A DNA stretch of 38,790 nt from Vreelandella nigrificans (GCF_002374315.1 NZ_NWUX01000033.1:1-38790); one strand, 5' to 3'. Positions 8,265-17,994 are shown, counted from the first letter of the stretch. Notes: a model not told the origin generated them from the sequence alone. Numbers and translations: made by a program.

Positions 8265-9935
8265 ATGAGCGAATACGCCAATGCCCCCATTTTACGTGGC
8301 CCAGCGCTTGAAGGGTTGGATCAATATGATTCAGTCACTGATGTTTTCCACTCGGCAGTAAAGCGTTTCAAGGAAAAACCTGCGTTTACCTGTATGGGAA
8401 AAACGCTTACTTTTTCTGACCTTGATCGGCTCTCGGCAGATTTTGCTGCATGGCTGCAGCATGAAACGGATTTAGTGCCTGGTGATCGGATTGCCATTCA
8501 ACTACCTAACGTTTTGCAGTTCCCCGTAGCAGTGTTTGGTGCGCTGCGGGCAGGTTTAGTCGTAGTGAATACCAACCCGCTTTACACTGAGCGGGAGATG
8601 GCGCATCAGTTTAAAGATTCAAATGCCAAGGCCATTGTTATATTGGCCAATATGGCGGATAAACTGGAAAAAGTGCTTGATAAAACCGAAATTAAGCACG
8701 TGTTGGTAACCCAGCTAGCGGACCTTCATGATGTGCCGAAACGCTGGTTAATCAATGCAGTCGTCAAGCATGTTAAGAAAATGGTGCCTGCTTACTCGCT
8801 GCCTAGTGCTGTTAGTTTTCGAGATGCTCTCAAAAAAGGTGCCTCCCTTAGCCATACTGAGGTGAGTCGCAGTCTGGATGATTTGGCGGCCCTTCAGTAC
8901 ACCGGAGGTACTACCGGTATGCCGAAAGGGGCGATGCTTACCCACTGCAACTTAGTCGCCAATATGCTTCAGGCGCGTGCAGCTATTGGGGAGCATTTAA
9001 CCGATGGTGAAGAGTTGGTGATTGCCCCATTGCCGGTTTATCACATCTATACCTTTACCGTTAACTGTTTGTTTTTGATGGAAACAGGTAATCACTCTCT
9101 ACTGATTACTAACCCTCGTGACCTGCCTAGCTTCGTTAAAGAGTTAAAAGGATTACCCTTCACAGGGTTTATCGGCCTCAACACGCTGTTCAATGCGTTG
9201 TGTAATCGTGATGACTTTAAACAACTAGACTTCTCTAAGCTTAAACTCACTATTTCAGGAGGCATGGCGCTGACGAAAGCGGCTGCTCAGCGCTGGGAAG
9301 AAACTACCGGTTGCTCTATTGCTGAGGGCTATGGGCTAACGGAAACGTCCCCTATTGTGAGCTTTAATCCGACTAATGCCATTCAGTTGGGTACTATCGG
9401 CAAGCCTGTGGCGGGCACATCGGTCAAAGTGGTGGATGCCGATGGGAACGATGTCGCACTAGGCGATCCTGGCGAGCTATGCGTTCAAGGCCCGCAAGTC
9501 ATGAAGGGCTATTGGCAGCGCGAAGAGGAGACCCGTAATTCGATTGATGAGGATGGTTGGTTCCATACTGGTGATATCGCTATCCTGCAGGAAGATGGCT
9601 ATATTCGTATTGTCGATCGTAAGAAAGACATGATTTTGGTATCTGGTTTCAATGTATACCCCAATGAAATTGAGGATGTCGTAGCAGCTCATCCAGATGT
9701 TCTCGAGGCAGCGGCCGTTGGCGTGCCTGATGAAAACGCTGGTGAAGCTATCAAATTGTTTGTGGTTACAAAAAATAGCCAGCTAGATGCAGAAACGTTG
9801 CGCAGCTGGTGTAAAAAAGAGCTGACCGGCTATAAAGTGCCCAAATATGTTGAGTTCCGCGATGAACTACCTAAAACCAATGTGGGCAAGGTGTTGCGCC
9901 GTCAGTTGAGGGATGAAGAAACCACAGCTAGTTGA
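8265..9935 (+). CDS. fadD: Long-chain fatty acid--CoA ligase
   Basis: A 556-residue AMP-forming ligase that activates fatty acids to acyl-CoA at the inner membrane, the first step of beta-oxidation. The P-loop YTGGTTGMPKG (residues 212-222), the GYGLTETSP motif, the DGWFHTGDIA segment and the fatty-acyl signature around RKKDMILVSGFNVYPNEIED are all present. The C-terminal catalytic Lys lies in KTNVGKVLRR. Start choice: a TTG six bases earlier is in frame, but GCGGAGA stands six bases before the ATG at 8265. A PsrA-like palindrome sits 106 bp upstream of the start, and a strong terminator follows the gene. The length and motifs are those of Pseudomonas FadD. Confidence 0.95.
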   Translation: MSEYANAPILRGPALEGLDQYDSVTDVFHSAVKRFKEKPAFTCMGKTLTFSDLDRLSADFAAWLQHETDLVPGDRIAIQLPNVLQFPVAVFGALRAGLVVVNTNPLYTEREMAHQFKDSNAKAIVILANMADKLEKVLDKTEIKHVLVTQLADLHDVPKRWLINAVVKHVKKMVPAYSLPSAVSFRDALKKGASLSHTEVSRSLDDLAALQYTGGTTGMPKGAMLTHCNLVANMLQARAAIGEHLTDGEELVIAPLPVYHIYTFTVNCLFLMETGNHSLLITNPRDLPSFVKELKGLPFTGFIGLNTLFNALCNRDDFKQLDFSKLKLTISGGMALTKAAAQRWEETTGCSIAEGYGLTETSPIVSFNPTNAIQLGTIGKPVAGTSVKVVDADGNDVALGDPGELCVQGPQVMKGYWQREEETRNSIDEDGWFHTGDIAILQEDGYIRIVDRKKDMILVSGFNVYPNEIEDVVAAHPDVLEAAAVGVPDENAGEAIKLFVVTKNSQLDAETLRSWCKKELTGYKVPKYVEFRDELPKTNVGKVLRRQLRDEETTAS

Positions 9936-10008
9936 GCGCTTAGTCTGGGTGGTAGCAAGCGTGTGTTAAGTCGCCGTTAGGCGCCACCTAGTTGAAAGCG
10001 TTACAATG

Positions 10009-10042
10009 GTCGGCCTGCTCTAAGAGTGGGCCGACTTTTTTT
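10009..10042 (+). terminator. Rho-independent terminator after fadD
   Basis: GTCGGCC (10009-10015) pairs with GGCCGAC (10029-10035) across a 13-base loop, followed by seven T (10036-10042). It lies between fadD and hrpA and argues against hrpA starting upstream of it. Confidence 0.85.
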
Positions 10043-10048
10043 AATGTG

Positions 10049-13000
10049 ATGGAAACCGAGCATAACGTGACCACCGACACGCACTCCCCCTGCACAGATG
10101 CCCAACAGCTCACCGCGTTAAACGAGGCGCTGAGCCAATTAATGCTGCGTGATGCTCAGCGTCTATCGCGTCGTGTCGCTGGTTTAGAGCGTCGATTACG
10201 GGAAAAGAAGCCAATTGATCGCGGCTTATATGATGTTCAGCGTGATCTCGAAAAGGCTAGGCAAGTCATCAGGCAGCGTGAAGCCCAGCCAGTGGTATTG
10301 AATTACCCTGCCGAGTTGCCCGTTGTGGAGCGGCGGGAAGATATTCTTAACGCTATTCGTGACCACCAAGTGGTTGTCGTAGCGGGGGAAACTGGGTCAG
10401 GTAAAACAACCCAGCTACCCAAGATATGTCTAGAACTAGGCAGGGGGCGTCGTGGGTTAATCGGTCATACTCAACCTCGCCGTTTGGCCGCCCGTAGCGT
10501 AGCAACACGCTTAGCTGAAGAGCTAAACGTAGCGCTGGGGGAGCAGGTGGGCTACCAGGTTCGCTTTACTGACCAAAGCACGCCTAATACGCTGGTTAAG
10601 CTGATGACCGATGGTATTTTGTTAGCCGAGACCCAGCACGACCCGCAGTTGCTGCGCTACGACACTCTGATTATTGATGAGGCACACGAGCGTAGTTTAA
10701 ACATCGATTTTCTACTTGGTTATCTTAAGCGGTTACTGCCCCAGAGGCCTGATCTTAAAGTTATTATTACCTCTGCGACTATTGATGTAGCTCGTTTTGC
10801 AGCTCACTTTGGCAATGTTTTTGAACGCTCTTGTGTGAGCTCTGAAACGCCAACGCCTGCTCCCGTGGTTGAGGTTTCCGGGCGCACATTCCCCGTCGAT
10901 GTATTTTACCGCCCCCTTGTGCGTGATGCTGAGGATGAAGAGGACCGTACGCTGCAAGAAGGTATTCTGCATGCGGTACAAGAAATTGAGGTTATTGAAC
11001 GCGAGAAAGGCTGGTTGCATGGTCCCCGTGATGTATTGGTGTTTCTCCCAGGTGAGCGGGAAATCCGTGAGACTGCTGATACCTTGCGGCGTGCCGATTT
11101 AACAGGCACTGAAATACTGCCACTCTATGCACGGCTCTCGAATGAAGAGCAAAACCGTGTATTCGCGCCACACCGCGGGCGACGTATTGTGCTGGCGACC
11201 AACGTGGCCGAAACATCGCTTACCGTACCTGGTATCCGTTATGTGATTGATCCTGGCTTAGTGCGCATTAGTCGCTATAGCTACCGGTCAAAAATTCAGC
11301 GGCTGCCTGTTGAACCGATCAGCCAAGCCAGCGCCAACCAGCGTAAAGGACGCTGTGGACGGGTGGCCGAAGGGGCCTGTATTCGGCTCTACGATGAAGA
11401 GGACTTCCTCTCACGGCCGGCGTTTACCGATCCAGAAATTCAGCGAACTAATTTAGCGTCAGTGATTCTTTCAATGCTGGCGCTGAAGCTTGGTCATATT
11501 GAAGACTTTCCGTTTGTCGACCCGCCGGATAGCCGTTTCGTTAAGGATGGCTTCCGTCTGCTCTTTGAGTTGGGCGCGGTAGACGAGCAGCAGCGTCTTA
11601 GCCCTTTGGGGCGCAAACTGGCCAAGCTGCCTATAGATCCGCGTTTGGCACGGATGGTGTTGGCTGGTGCCGAGCGCGGCAGCCTGCGCGATGTGCTCAT
11701 TGTAGTCTCTGCGCTGGCCATCCAGGACCCACGCGACCGGCCAGCTGATAAGCGTCAAGCGGCTGATCAGGCCCACCAGCGCTGGCATGATCCTGATTCT
11801 GATTTTGTCGCGCTGTTAAATTTATGGCACGGCATTGAGAATGCTCGAGAGGCACTTTCCGGCAATCAGTTACGCCGTTGGTGCCGCGATCATTACATTA
11901 ATTACCTGCGAGTACGCGAGTGGCACGATACCTTCCGTCAGCTGCGTCAGTTGTTACGTGATATGGATATCGAGGTGCCTGCAGCGCTACCCAAAGATGA
12001 GAGCGAAAGCGAAGAGCAGGCACGGCAAGCACGTCGCAAAATGTCTGGTAAGCTTCATCAAGCGCTGCTTTCTGGCTTGTTATCCAACGTGGCGACCTTG
12101 CTGGAGAACCGTGAGTATCTTGGAGCGCGCAACCGTAAGTTGATGATTCATCCAGGTTCTGGCTTGGCTAAGAAAACTCCCAAGTGGCTAATGGCCTTTG
12201 AGTTGGTAGAAACCACGAAACTGTTTGCGCGCACGGTTGCCAAAATTGATTCACAGTGGATAGAGCCCCAGGCCGAGCACCTTCTTAAGCGCAGCTATAG
12301 CGAGCCTCATTGGGAAATGAAGCGGGCGCAGGTGGTTGCTTTTGAACAGGTAACCCTGTTTGGATTACCTATCGTGTCGCGTCGCCGGGTGCATTACGGC
12401 CCTATTGCTCCCCGGGAGTCTCGCGAGCTGTTTATTCGCCGTGCCCTGGTAGAAGGGGAGTTTCAAACTAAAGGTGCGTTTTTTGCCCATAACCGAGCGC
12501 TGGTTGACGAGGTTGAGGCACTGGAAGATCGTGCTCGTCGTCGCGATATCTTAGTTGATGAAGAGACGCTGTTTGCATTTTATGATGAGCGGTTGCCAGA
12601 GGATATTGTTAATGGCAAGGGCTTTGAGTACTGGCGTAAGCAAGCTGAGCGCCAAGACCCCGAGCTGCTTAAGTTCGATATTGAGTCGCTTAAAGCTCGG
12701 CAAGCGGAAGATATTACTCAATCCCACTATCCGGATCATCTCATCCTGGCTGGGGTAGCCTACCCTGTAAGCTACCATTTCAACCCTGAAGCTGAGGACG
12801 ATGGGGTGACGATCACAGTACCCGCCGCGATGTTGCCCCAACTGCCAGTGCATGCTTTAGAGTGGTTGGTGCCGGGGATGTTGCGTGAAAAGTGCATTGC
12901 GTTGCTTAAATCGCTGCCTAAAAGTATACGCCGCCAAGTCGTGCCGATACCCGATTGGGTAGATGCGGCGCTAGCAATGCTGGTGCCAGACCAGCGCCCG

Positions 13001-14083
13001 TTAACCGAGGCGCTGGGTGAGTTTATTCGTCGTCGTAGTGGTACACGGGTGCATGCCGATGATTGGCGGTTAGATTTGCTGGAGCCACACCTATTGATGA
13101 ATGTCCGTGTGGTTGACCATGCCGGTGAGCTATTAGGGCAAGGGCGGGATGTGCGGGCACTAGAGAGGCGCTTTGAGGCTGCGGCAAGCGCTGGTGCGCA
13201 AGCGCTTGCCGAGCAATCCAGTCAAGCGCCAGTTCTTGATGGCTTACCTAGTGAACCGCTCCCAGAGTCGCGGGTGACAACGCAAGCAGGCATTCGTGTA
13301 GAGGCGTATCCTGCATTAGTGGCCGCTGGTGATGACTTCAAGGTTGCGCTTTTCGACCACCCTGCAAAAGCAGAGGCTGCCCATCAAGAGGGTATCGCCC
13401 GTTTGGCAATTGCTAAGCGGCCAGAGCATGTAAAGGCCATTAGGCGTTTGAAGGATGTGGAAAAGTGCGCGCTGCTATTTGCCAAAGTAGGTAGCAAGCA
13501 AGCGTTAATGGATGATCTACTACTGGCAGTCTTCACTCAGGTGGTAGCGCAGCACCCATTACCGCGTTCAGCAAGCGCCCTTGACGATCGTTTAAAAGCC
13601 ACTGAGGCTGAGTTGGTCGATTATGCAAATGCTCTCCTGAAAACGGTTGAAGTGGCCTTAAAGGGCCATTTGGCTGTGAGTAAGGTGCTCAAGGGTAAGC
13701 TCAACTTCGCCTTAGCCCTGGTTTACAGCGATGTTAGCGCGCAGATGCAGCGTTTGGTTTATCCTGGCTTCATTCGTGATTCGGGGGAGTGGCTTGCAGA
13801 CTATCCGCGCTATACAGAAGCAGCGCTCATTAGGCTTGAAAAAGCAGCCCGCGAACGTGGGCGCGACCAAATGATGATGCATGATGTCCAAGCGTTAGAA
13901 ACACGCTTTGACGCACGTCGTAAAAGCGAGCGTCGAGGCGATATAGAAGATCCAGAATTAGTGGCGTTTGGCTGGTGGATTCAAGAGCTTAGGGTTTCGC
14001 TATTTGCACAGCAGCTAGGTACTAAAATACCGGTATCGGTTAAGCGTCTAGAAAAACGCTGGGAAGAGATAATTAGCGTTTAG
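10049..14083 (+). CDS. hrpA: ATP-dependent RNA helicase HrpA
   Basis: A 1344-residue DEAH-box RNA helicase of the HrpA type. Helicase core: the Walker A motif GETGSGKTT (K119), DEAH at residues 210-213, SAT in ITSATID, and the QRKGRCGR motif VI. The helicase-associated and OB-like domains follow, and then the long HrpA-specific C-terminal region (DUF3418). In E. coli HrpA acts on mRNA and on stalled ribosomes. Start choice: the open frame extends back to a TTG at 9992, but a terminator hairpin occupies 10009-10042. The ATG at 10049 is therefore preferred; a GTG at 10067 is also possible. The length matches the E. coli protein of about 1300 residues. The fadD-hrpA adjacency is also found in Pseudomonas. 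Confidence 0.94.
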   Translation: METEHNVTTDTHSPCTDAQQLTALNEALSQLMLRDAQRLSRRVAGLERRLREKKPIDRGLYDVQRDLEKARQVIRQREAQPVVLNYPAELPVVERREDILNAIRDHQVVVVAGETGSGKTTQLPKICLELGRGRRGLIGHTQPRRLAARSVATRLAEELNVALGEQVGYQVRFTDQSTPNTLVKLMTDGILLAETQHDPQLLRYDTLIIDEAHERSLNIDFLLGYLKRLLPQRPDLKVIITSATIDVARFAAHFGNVFERSCVSSETPTPAPVVEVSGRTFPVDVFYRPLVRDAEDEEDRTLQEGILHAVQEIEVIEREKGWLHGPRDVLVFLPGEREIRETADTLRRADLTGTEILPLYARLSNEEQNRVFAPHRGRRIVLATNVAETSLTVPGIRYVIDPGLVRISRYSYRSKIQRLPVEPISQASANQRKGRCGRVAEGACIRLYDEEDFLSRPAFTDPEIQRTNLASVILSMLALKLGHIEDFPFVDPPDSRFVKDGFRLLFELGAVDEQQRLSPLGRKLAKLPIDPRLARMVLAGAERGSLRDVLIVVSALAIQDPRDRPADKRQAADQAHQRWHDPDSDFVALLNLWHGIENAREALSGNQLRRWCRDHYINYLRVREWHDTFRQLRQLLRDMDIEVPAALPKDESESEEQARQARRKMSGKLHQALLSGLLSNVATLLENREYLGARNRKLMIHPGSGLAKKTPKWLMAFELVETTKLFARTVAKIDSQWIEPQAEHLLKRSYSEPHWEMKRAQVVAFEQVTLFGLPIVSRRRVHYGPIAPRESRELFIRRALVEGEFQTKGAFFAHNRALVDEVEALEDRARRRDILVDEETLFAFYDERLPEDIVNGKGFEYWRKQAERQDPELLKFDIESLKARQAEDITQSHYPDHLILAGVAYPVSYHFNPEAEDDGVTITVPAAMLPQLPVHALEWLVPGMLREKCIALLKSLPKSIRRQVVPIPDWVDAALAMLVPDQRPLTEALGEFIRRRSGTRVHADDWRLDLLEPHLLMNVRVVDHAGELLGQGRDVRALERRFEAAASAGAQALAEQSSQAPVLDGLPSEPLPESRVTTQAGIRVEAYPALVAAGDDFKVALFDHPAKAEAAHQEGIARLAIAKRPEHVKAIRRLKDVEKCALLFAKVGSKQALMDDLLLAVFTQVVAQHPLPRSASALDDRLKATEAELVDYANALLKTVEVALKGHLAVSKVLKGKLNFALALVYSDVSAQMQRLVYPGFIRDSGEWLADYPRYTEAALIRLEKAARERGRDQMMMHDVQALETRFDARRKSERRGDIEDPELVAFGWWIQELRVSLFAQQLGTKIPVSVKRLEKRWEEIISV

Positions 14084-14195
14084 AGCGTGGCTGGTACAGC
14101 GCGCTATTAACGCACACAGTAATACGCTAGTAGGCTCGCGCTTACGAGCTGCTGACAGCCAACGATCAGTAGTAGGCTGCTTAAAGGAGAGATGC

Positions 14196-15317
14196 ATGAC
14201 ACATGTGGTGATAACCGGTACAGGGCTTTATACGCCGGAACACGCCATCGATAATGAGGCCTTGGTCGCCGCATTTAATGCTTGGGTAGACAATCAAAAC
14301 TTACGCAATGCCGATGCCATTGCACGCGGAGAGCAGCAGCCGTTAGCCCACTCTAGCAGTGAGTTTATTGAGAAAGCCTCTGGTATTAAAAGCCGCTATG
14401 TATTGGACGCCTCAGGTATCCTTGACCCTGAGCGTATGCGGCCTAAACTACCTCAGCGCAATAACGATGAGCCATCGATTCAGTGTGAGATGGCGACCGA
14501 AGCGGCGCGTCAAGCATTAGCGGCAGCTCAAGTAGCACCAGGCGATATCGAGCTTGTCATTGTTGCTTGCTCTAATTTAGAGCGTGCCTACCCGGCAGTA
14601 GCGGTAGAGGTACAGCAAGCGCTAGGCGCCAGTGGTTATGGGTTTGATATGAACGTAGCCTGTAGCTCTGCTACATTTGCGCTTGAAACAGCGGCAAATG
14701 CCATAGCGTCTGGTAGTGTAAAACGAGCACTGGTGGTCAATCCTGAAATTTGTTCCGCGCATCTAAATTTTACAGACCGTGACAGCCACTTTATTTTCGG
14801 CGATGCTTGTACTGCCATGGTGCTAGAAAATAGTACTTGTGCCGTTGCTGAGCAGCGCTATGAAATTCTTGGCACCCGTTTAGTGACCAAGTTTTCTAAT
14901 GCCATTCGTAACAATGCGGGCTTCTTGAACCGTATTACCGACAGCGATCCACTTGCAGTCGACAAGCTGTTTGTACAAGAGGGCCGTCGGGTGTTCCGAG
15001 AAGTTTGCCCGATGGTTGCGCAGTTAATTACCGACCACTTGGCCTCGTTGGAACTGGCGGGTAGTGACTTAACGCGTATGTGGTTGCATCAGGCTAATCG
15101 TCATATGAACGATCTCATTGCGCGAAAGGTACTGGGGCGAGATCCTAGCGAAGAGCAGGCTCCCATCATTCTTGATCGTTATGCAAATACTAGCTCAGCT
15201 GGTTCGATTATCGCTTTCCACCTTCACCGGGACGCGTTTGAATCTGGTGATATTGGTGTTATCTGCTCATTTGGTGCAGGCTACAGCGCCGGTAGCGTAG
15301 TTATTCGCCGCCAATAG
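14196..15317 (+). CDS. Beta-ketoacyl-ACP synthase III (FabH-like)
   Basis: A 373-residue thiolase-fold condensing enzyme of the FabH group. The catalytic triad is intact: C156 in NVACSSATFALE, H298 in WLHQANRHM and N331 in YANTSSAGS. It is longer than housekeeping FabH (about 320 residues) because of an insertion near residues 27-95. It resembles the Pseudomonas aeruginosa PA3286 type, which condenses medium-chain acyl-CoA from beta-oxidation with malonyl-ACP; that match is from memory, not an alignment. AAAGGAGA precedes the start. Context fits: fadD lies upstream in the same direction. It is probably an accessory synthase linking fatty acid breakdown to synthesis. Confidence 0.88.
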   Translation: MTHVVITGTGLYTPEHAIDNEALVAAFNAWVDNQNLRNADAIARGEQQPLAHSSSEFIEKASGIKSRYVLDASGILDPERMRPKLPQRNNDEPSIQCEMATEAARQALAAAQVAPGDIELVIVACSNLERAYPAVAVEVQQALGASGYGFDMNVACSSATFALETAANAIASGSVKRALVVNPEICSAHLNFTDRDSHFIFGDACTAMVLENSTCAVAEQRYEILGTRLVTKFSNAIRNNAGFLNRITDSDPLAVDKLFVQEGRRVFREVCPMVAQLITDHLASLELAGSDLTRMWLHQANRHMNDLIARKVLGRDPSEEQAPIILDRYANTSSAGSIIAFHLHRDAFESGDIGVICSFGAGYSAGSVVIRRQ

Positions 15318-15331
15318 CCGACAAAAGATTG

Positions 15332-15360
15332 CTTATCATTTGTATTACTTGTCATTTGTA
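15332..15360 (+). repeat. Two 13-bp direct repeats upstream of mlaA
   Basis: CTTATCATTTGTA (15332-15344) and CTTGTCATTTGTA (15348-15360) repeat with a 16-bp period and one mismatch. They lie just upstream of the mlaA ribosome binding site. They could be tandem regulator sites or a local duplication. Confidence 0.5.
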
Positions 15361-15391
15361 AAGGTGTTTTAACGTTGAAAGAGGAACGATC

Positions 15392-16192
15392 ATGCTGAGG
15401 TTGTTAGCGAAGCAAGCGCCTGTCTGCCGAGTGCGACAGCGAATGCTGCCTATATTGTTGCTAGCCACGCTAGGCATGGGAGGCTGCGCCAGTACTGGTT
15501 CAAACATGGCAGAGGAAGCCCATCCGGAGGATCCATGGGAGGGCTTTAACCGCCGTGTATTTGCCTTCAACGATGTGCTAGACCGTTACGCACTTAAACC
15601 TGTGGCAACGGGGTATCGCAATGTTACCCCTGCTCCAGTGCAAACGGGAGTGGGTAATTTTTTCTCTAACCTGGGGGAAGTGCGCACTGCCATTAATAGT
15701 CTTTTGCAGGGCAAACCTGGCAATGCAGGCTTAGCAACCTCACGCTTTTTGATCAACTCAACCGTAGGCATTGGTGGCTTACTTGATTATGCCACTCACA
15801 TGCAGATTACCGCAGATGATGAGGATTTTGGCCAGACCCTAGCGGTATGGGGATGGGAGGACTCTCGCTATCTCGTCCTACCTCTGCTGGGGCCTCGCAC
15901 GCTTAGGGATGCCACAGGTCTTCCATTCGACATTGTCGCTCACCCGGTTACGTATATGGATGACCACCATCTGCGCGCGGGTTTGACCGCGCTGGATATT
16001 GTCCATATTCGAGCAGGGCTATTAGACCAGGAAGAGCTTATTCGTGGTGACCGCTACCGATTTATCCGTGATGCATTTTTGCAGCGCCGTCAGTTTTTGA
16101 TCAGTGATGGTGAACTAGGTGATGATCCTTTTGCCATGGATGATTTTGAATTTGATGCTACTGACTTTGGTGACGACGATTTCGCCGATTGA
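15392..16192 (+). CDS. mlaA: MlaA/VacJ outer-membrane lipoprotein
   Basis: MlaA is the outer-membrane part of the Mla system, which removes mislocalised phospholipids from the outer leaflet and passes them to MlaC. The 266-residue precursor has an N-terminal hydrophobic stretch ending in a lipobox, LGMGGC, with the lipidated Cys at residue 32. The mature part shows the family signatures DPWEGFNRRVFAFND (about residues 47-61) and LLDYATHM. A Asp/Phe-rich acidic tail ends the protein. GAGGAACG precedes the start. The next gene begins 8 bases after the stop. The mlaA-response regulator-STAS-tal order is shared with Pseudomonas aeruginosa, as recalled. Confidence 0.94.
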   Translation: MLRLLAKQAPVCRVRQRMLPILLLATLGMGGCASTGSNMAEEAHPEDPWEGFNRRVFAFNDVLDRYALKPVATGYRNVTPAPVQTGVGNFFSNLGEVRTAINSLLQGKPGNAGLATSRFLINSTVGIGGLLDYATHMQITADDEDFGQTLAVWGWEDSRYLVLPLLGPRTLRDATGLPFDIVAHPVTYMDDHHLRAGLTALDIVHIRAGLLDQEELIRGDRYRFIRDAFLQRRQFLISDGELGDDPFAMDDFEFDATDFGDDDFAD

Positions 16193-16200
16193 GGCTTAAC

Positions 16201-17394
16201 ATGGATCATTCCAAGCAGTTGATCGCGGTAATCGATGAGCCAGGTCCAGAGCGTAACGCCTTGGCCGAAGCGATTACCTGTGATGGCATGTCAGTGTTTG
16301 CAGCAGACAGTATCCAGGATTTGCCTGCTGGTACGGCATTGATTGTCGCCCACGCGCGAGCGGTGCCGCGTCAGCAGTGGTCTCAATTAACGCATCGTCT
16401 ACCTACCTTGGTGGTGAGTGACTCCCGCCAAGATGCCGACCTGATAAAAGCGGTTGATGTAGGACTAGTCGATTATATCGTGCATCCTCTGCGTCACGCA
16501 GAGCTGTTGCGACGCATGATTCGTAAGGCTATTGAGCTACACCAGCTTGCTTTGGAGCGTGATCGAGACCGAGAGCGCTTGGCGGAACTCAACGAGAGCT
16601 TGGAAACCCATCTGGCCCTGCTACGTATGGACCAGCAGAGTGGCGGGCATATACAAAGACGCCTTTTGCCAGCACAGCCGAAAGTGATCAACGGTGTTTA
16701 TTACGACTACTGGTTCGCTCCTTCGCTCTATTTGTCAGGCGATTTTCTTGACTACCAGCGCTATAACGAACACTACAGTATTTTCTATTTTGCCGATGTA
16801 TCAGGGCATGGTGCTTCCTCTGCGTTTGTAACGGTGCTGCTAAAATACCTTTGTAATCGGTGGCTTAACGAATGGGATGGGCTGCACCCAGAACTGTTGC
16901 CCCCCAATTGGCTGGCCGCGCTAAATAGAGAGTTACAAGATACCGATATTGGTAAACATGCCACCTTATTTGTAGGTGTTATTGACCATGAGGCAAAGAC
17001 TCTGCACTATTCGCTCGGTGCGCAGCTGCCTATGCCACTGCTGGCCACGAATGATTCATTAGTGTGCTTAGCCGGTGAAGGAATGCCAGTAGGCCTTTTT
17101 CCTGATGTGGAGTATCCTTCACTCAGCTGTGCGCTACCCTCTGAGTTTCGCCTATGGTTATGCTCAGATGGTGTGTTGGAATGCTTGCCGGGTAAAACGC
17201 TCGACACGCGGCTCAAGGAACTCGAGCAATTAGTAAGCGAAAGTATCACGCTTGAGCAGTTGCGCGACCGGCTAACTCAGACGAATGCGCTCCTGATACA
17301 AGGAGATGCAGACGATGAGGTAAACCAAGACCGCGATGCTTTGCCCGATGACCTGACAATCATGATGGTGAGCGGATTTGGTCATGCTGATTGA
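16201..17394 (+). CDS. Response regulator with degenerate receiver and PP2C-type phosphatase domain
   Basis: A 397-residue two-domain protein. Residues about 5-113 fold like a receiver but lack key residues: the phospho-acceptor Asp position is His51 (ALIVAHARAVP) and the conserved Lys position is His95 (DYIVHPL). A coiled-coil-like linker (about 113-150) leads to a SpoIIE/RsbU-type PP2C domain whose metal-binding acids appear intact (GDFLDY, FADVSGHGASSAF, LCSDGVLE, DDLTIMMV). Such proteins dephosphorylate a STAS anti-sigma antagonist, and the overlapping next gene encodes one. Start choice: the ATG at 16201 has GAGG upstream; a TTG at 16189 overlapping the mlaA stop is less likely. Input is therefore probably not classical phosphorylation. 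Confidence 0.87.
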   Translation: MDHSKQLIAVIDEPGPERNALAEAITCDGMSVFAADSIQDLPAGTALIVAHARAVPRQQWSQLTHRLPTLVVSDSRQDADLIKAVDVGLVDYIVHPLRHAELLRRMIRKAIELHQLALERDRDRERLAELNESLETHLALLRMDQQSGGHIQRRLLPAQPKVINGVYYDYWFAPSLYLSGDFLDYQRYNEHYSIFYFADVSGHGASSAFVTVLLKYLCNRWLNEWDGLHPELLPPNWLAALNRELQDTDIGKHATLFVGVIDHEAKTLHYSLGAQLPMPLLATNDSLVCLAGEGMPVGLFPDVEYPSLSCALPSEFRLWLCSDGVLECLPGKTLDTRLKELEQLVSESITLEQLRDRLTQTNALLIQGDADDEVNQDRDALPDDLTIMMVSGFGHAD

Positions 17395-17899
17395 AGAAGG
17401 CCGCATTAAAGCGGCGTTCGATTCCGGTGTTTTTGTTTTAAAATTATGTGGCGACGTGCGTCTAACGTTATGCGCGACTCTTGATACCCAAGCCCAGCGA
17501 CTTGCTGCAACCCCGGGGCTACAGGCGGTAATGATTGACTTGCGTGAAGCAACTAACGTTGACTCCACTGCGTTAGGCTTTCTCGCTAAAGTAGCGATGG
17601 CTGTTAAAGGGCGTTTAGAGCAGCCACCAACGATTATTGCCGACAATCCAGATGTTCGGCAGATGCTTGACGTAATGGGATTCGCTCGGTTTTTTACATT
17701 AATGGAAGCGCCCTTACAGGCAGAAGCATCGCTTAACGATGTGCTTGAGGAGCTACCAGAAGAACCTGCTGACGAAGAGGGGCTTCGCAATAGAATACTG
17801 GAGGCGCATCGAATTCTAATGCATATGAATGAGCATAATCGCGAGCAATTTCAACCGCTGGTGGAAATGCTCGAATCTCAGAATACGCCTGCTATATAG
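17384..17899 (+). CDS. STAS-domain anti-sigma factor antagonist
   Basis: A 171-residue protein with an N-terminal STAS domain (about residues 1-100) and a C-terminal acidic and helical extension. The phosphorylation-site region reads NVDSTALGFLAK, so the Ser or Thr after Asp is the likely switch residue. The start codon lies 11 bases inside the preceding phosphatase gene, a sign of coupled translation and stoichiometric expression. By family logic the phosphatase removes the phosphate and frees this protein to bind a serine-kinase anti-sigma factor or another partner; that kinase is not encoded nearby. The C-terminal part (from about residue 122, with many Glu) was not recognised. A TTG at 17378 is an alternative start. 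Confidence 0.87.
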   Translation: MLIEEGRIKAAFDSGVFVLKLCGDVRLTLCATLDTQAQRLAATPGLQAVMIDLREATNVDSTALGFLAKVAMAVKGRLEQPPTIIADNPDVRQMLDVMGFARFFTLMEAPLQAEASLNDVLEELPEEPADEEGLRNRILEAHRILMHMNEHNREQFQPLVEMLESQNTPAI

Positions 17900-17994
17900 A
17901 ATAGACGCGCCATTCAATGCTTTTCGTGAGCCTTTTATCGACGTCTGTTCATTAGGTTCTTTATTGGCACTGAGAGCATGTGTCTGGACATAAA

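Noticed and set aside
9992..10048. Upstream extension of hrpA to a TTG start
   Set aside because: The segment contains the fadD terminator hairpin and T-tract, and the encoded residues do not resemble HrpA.
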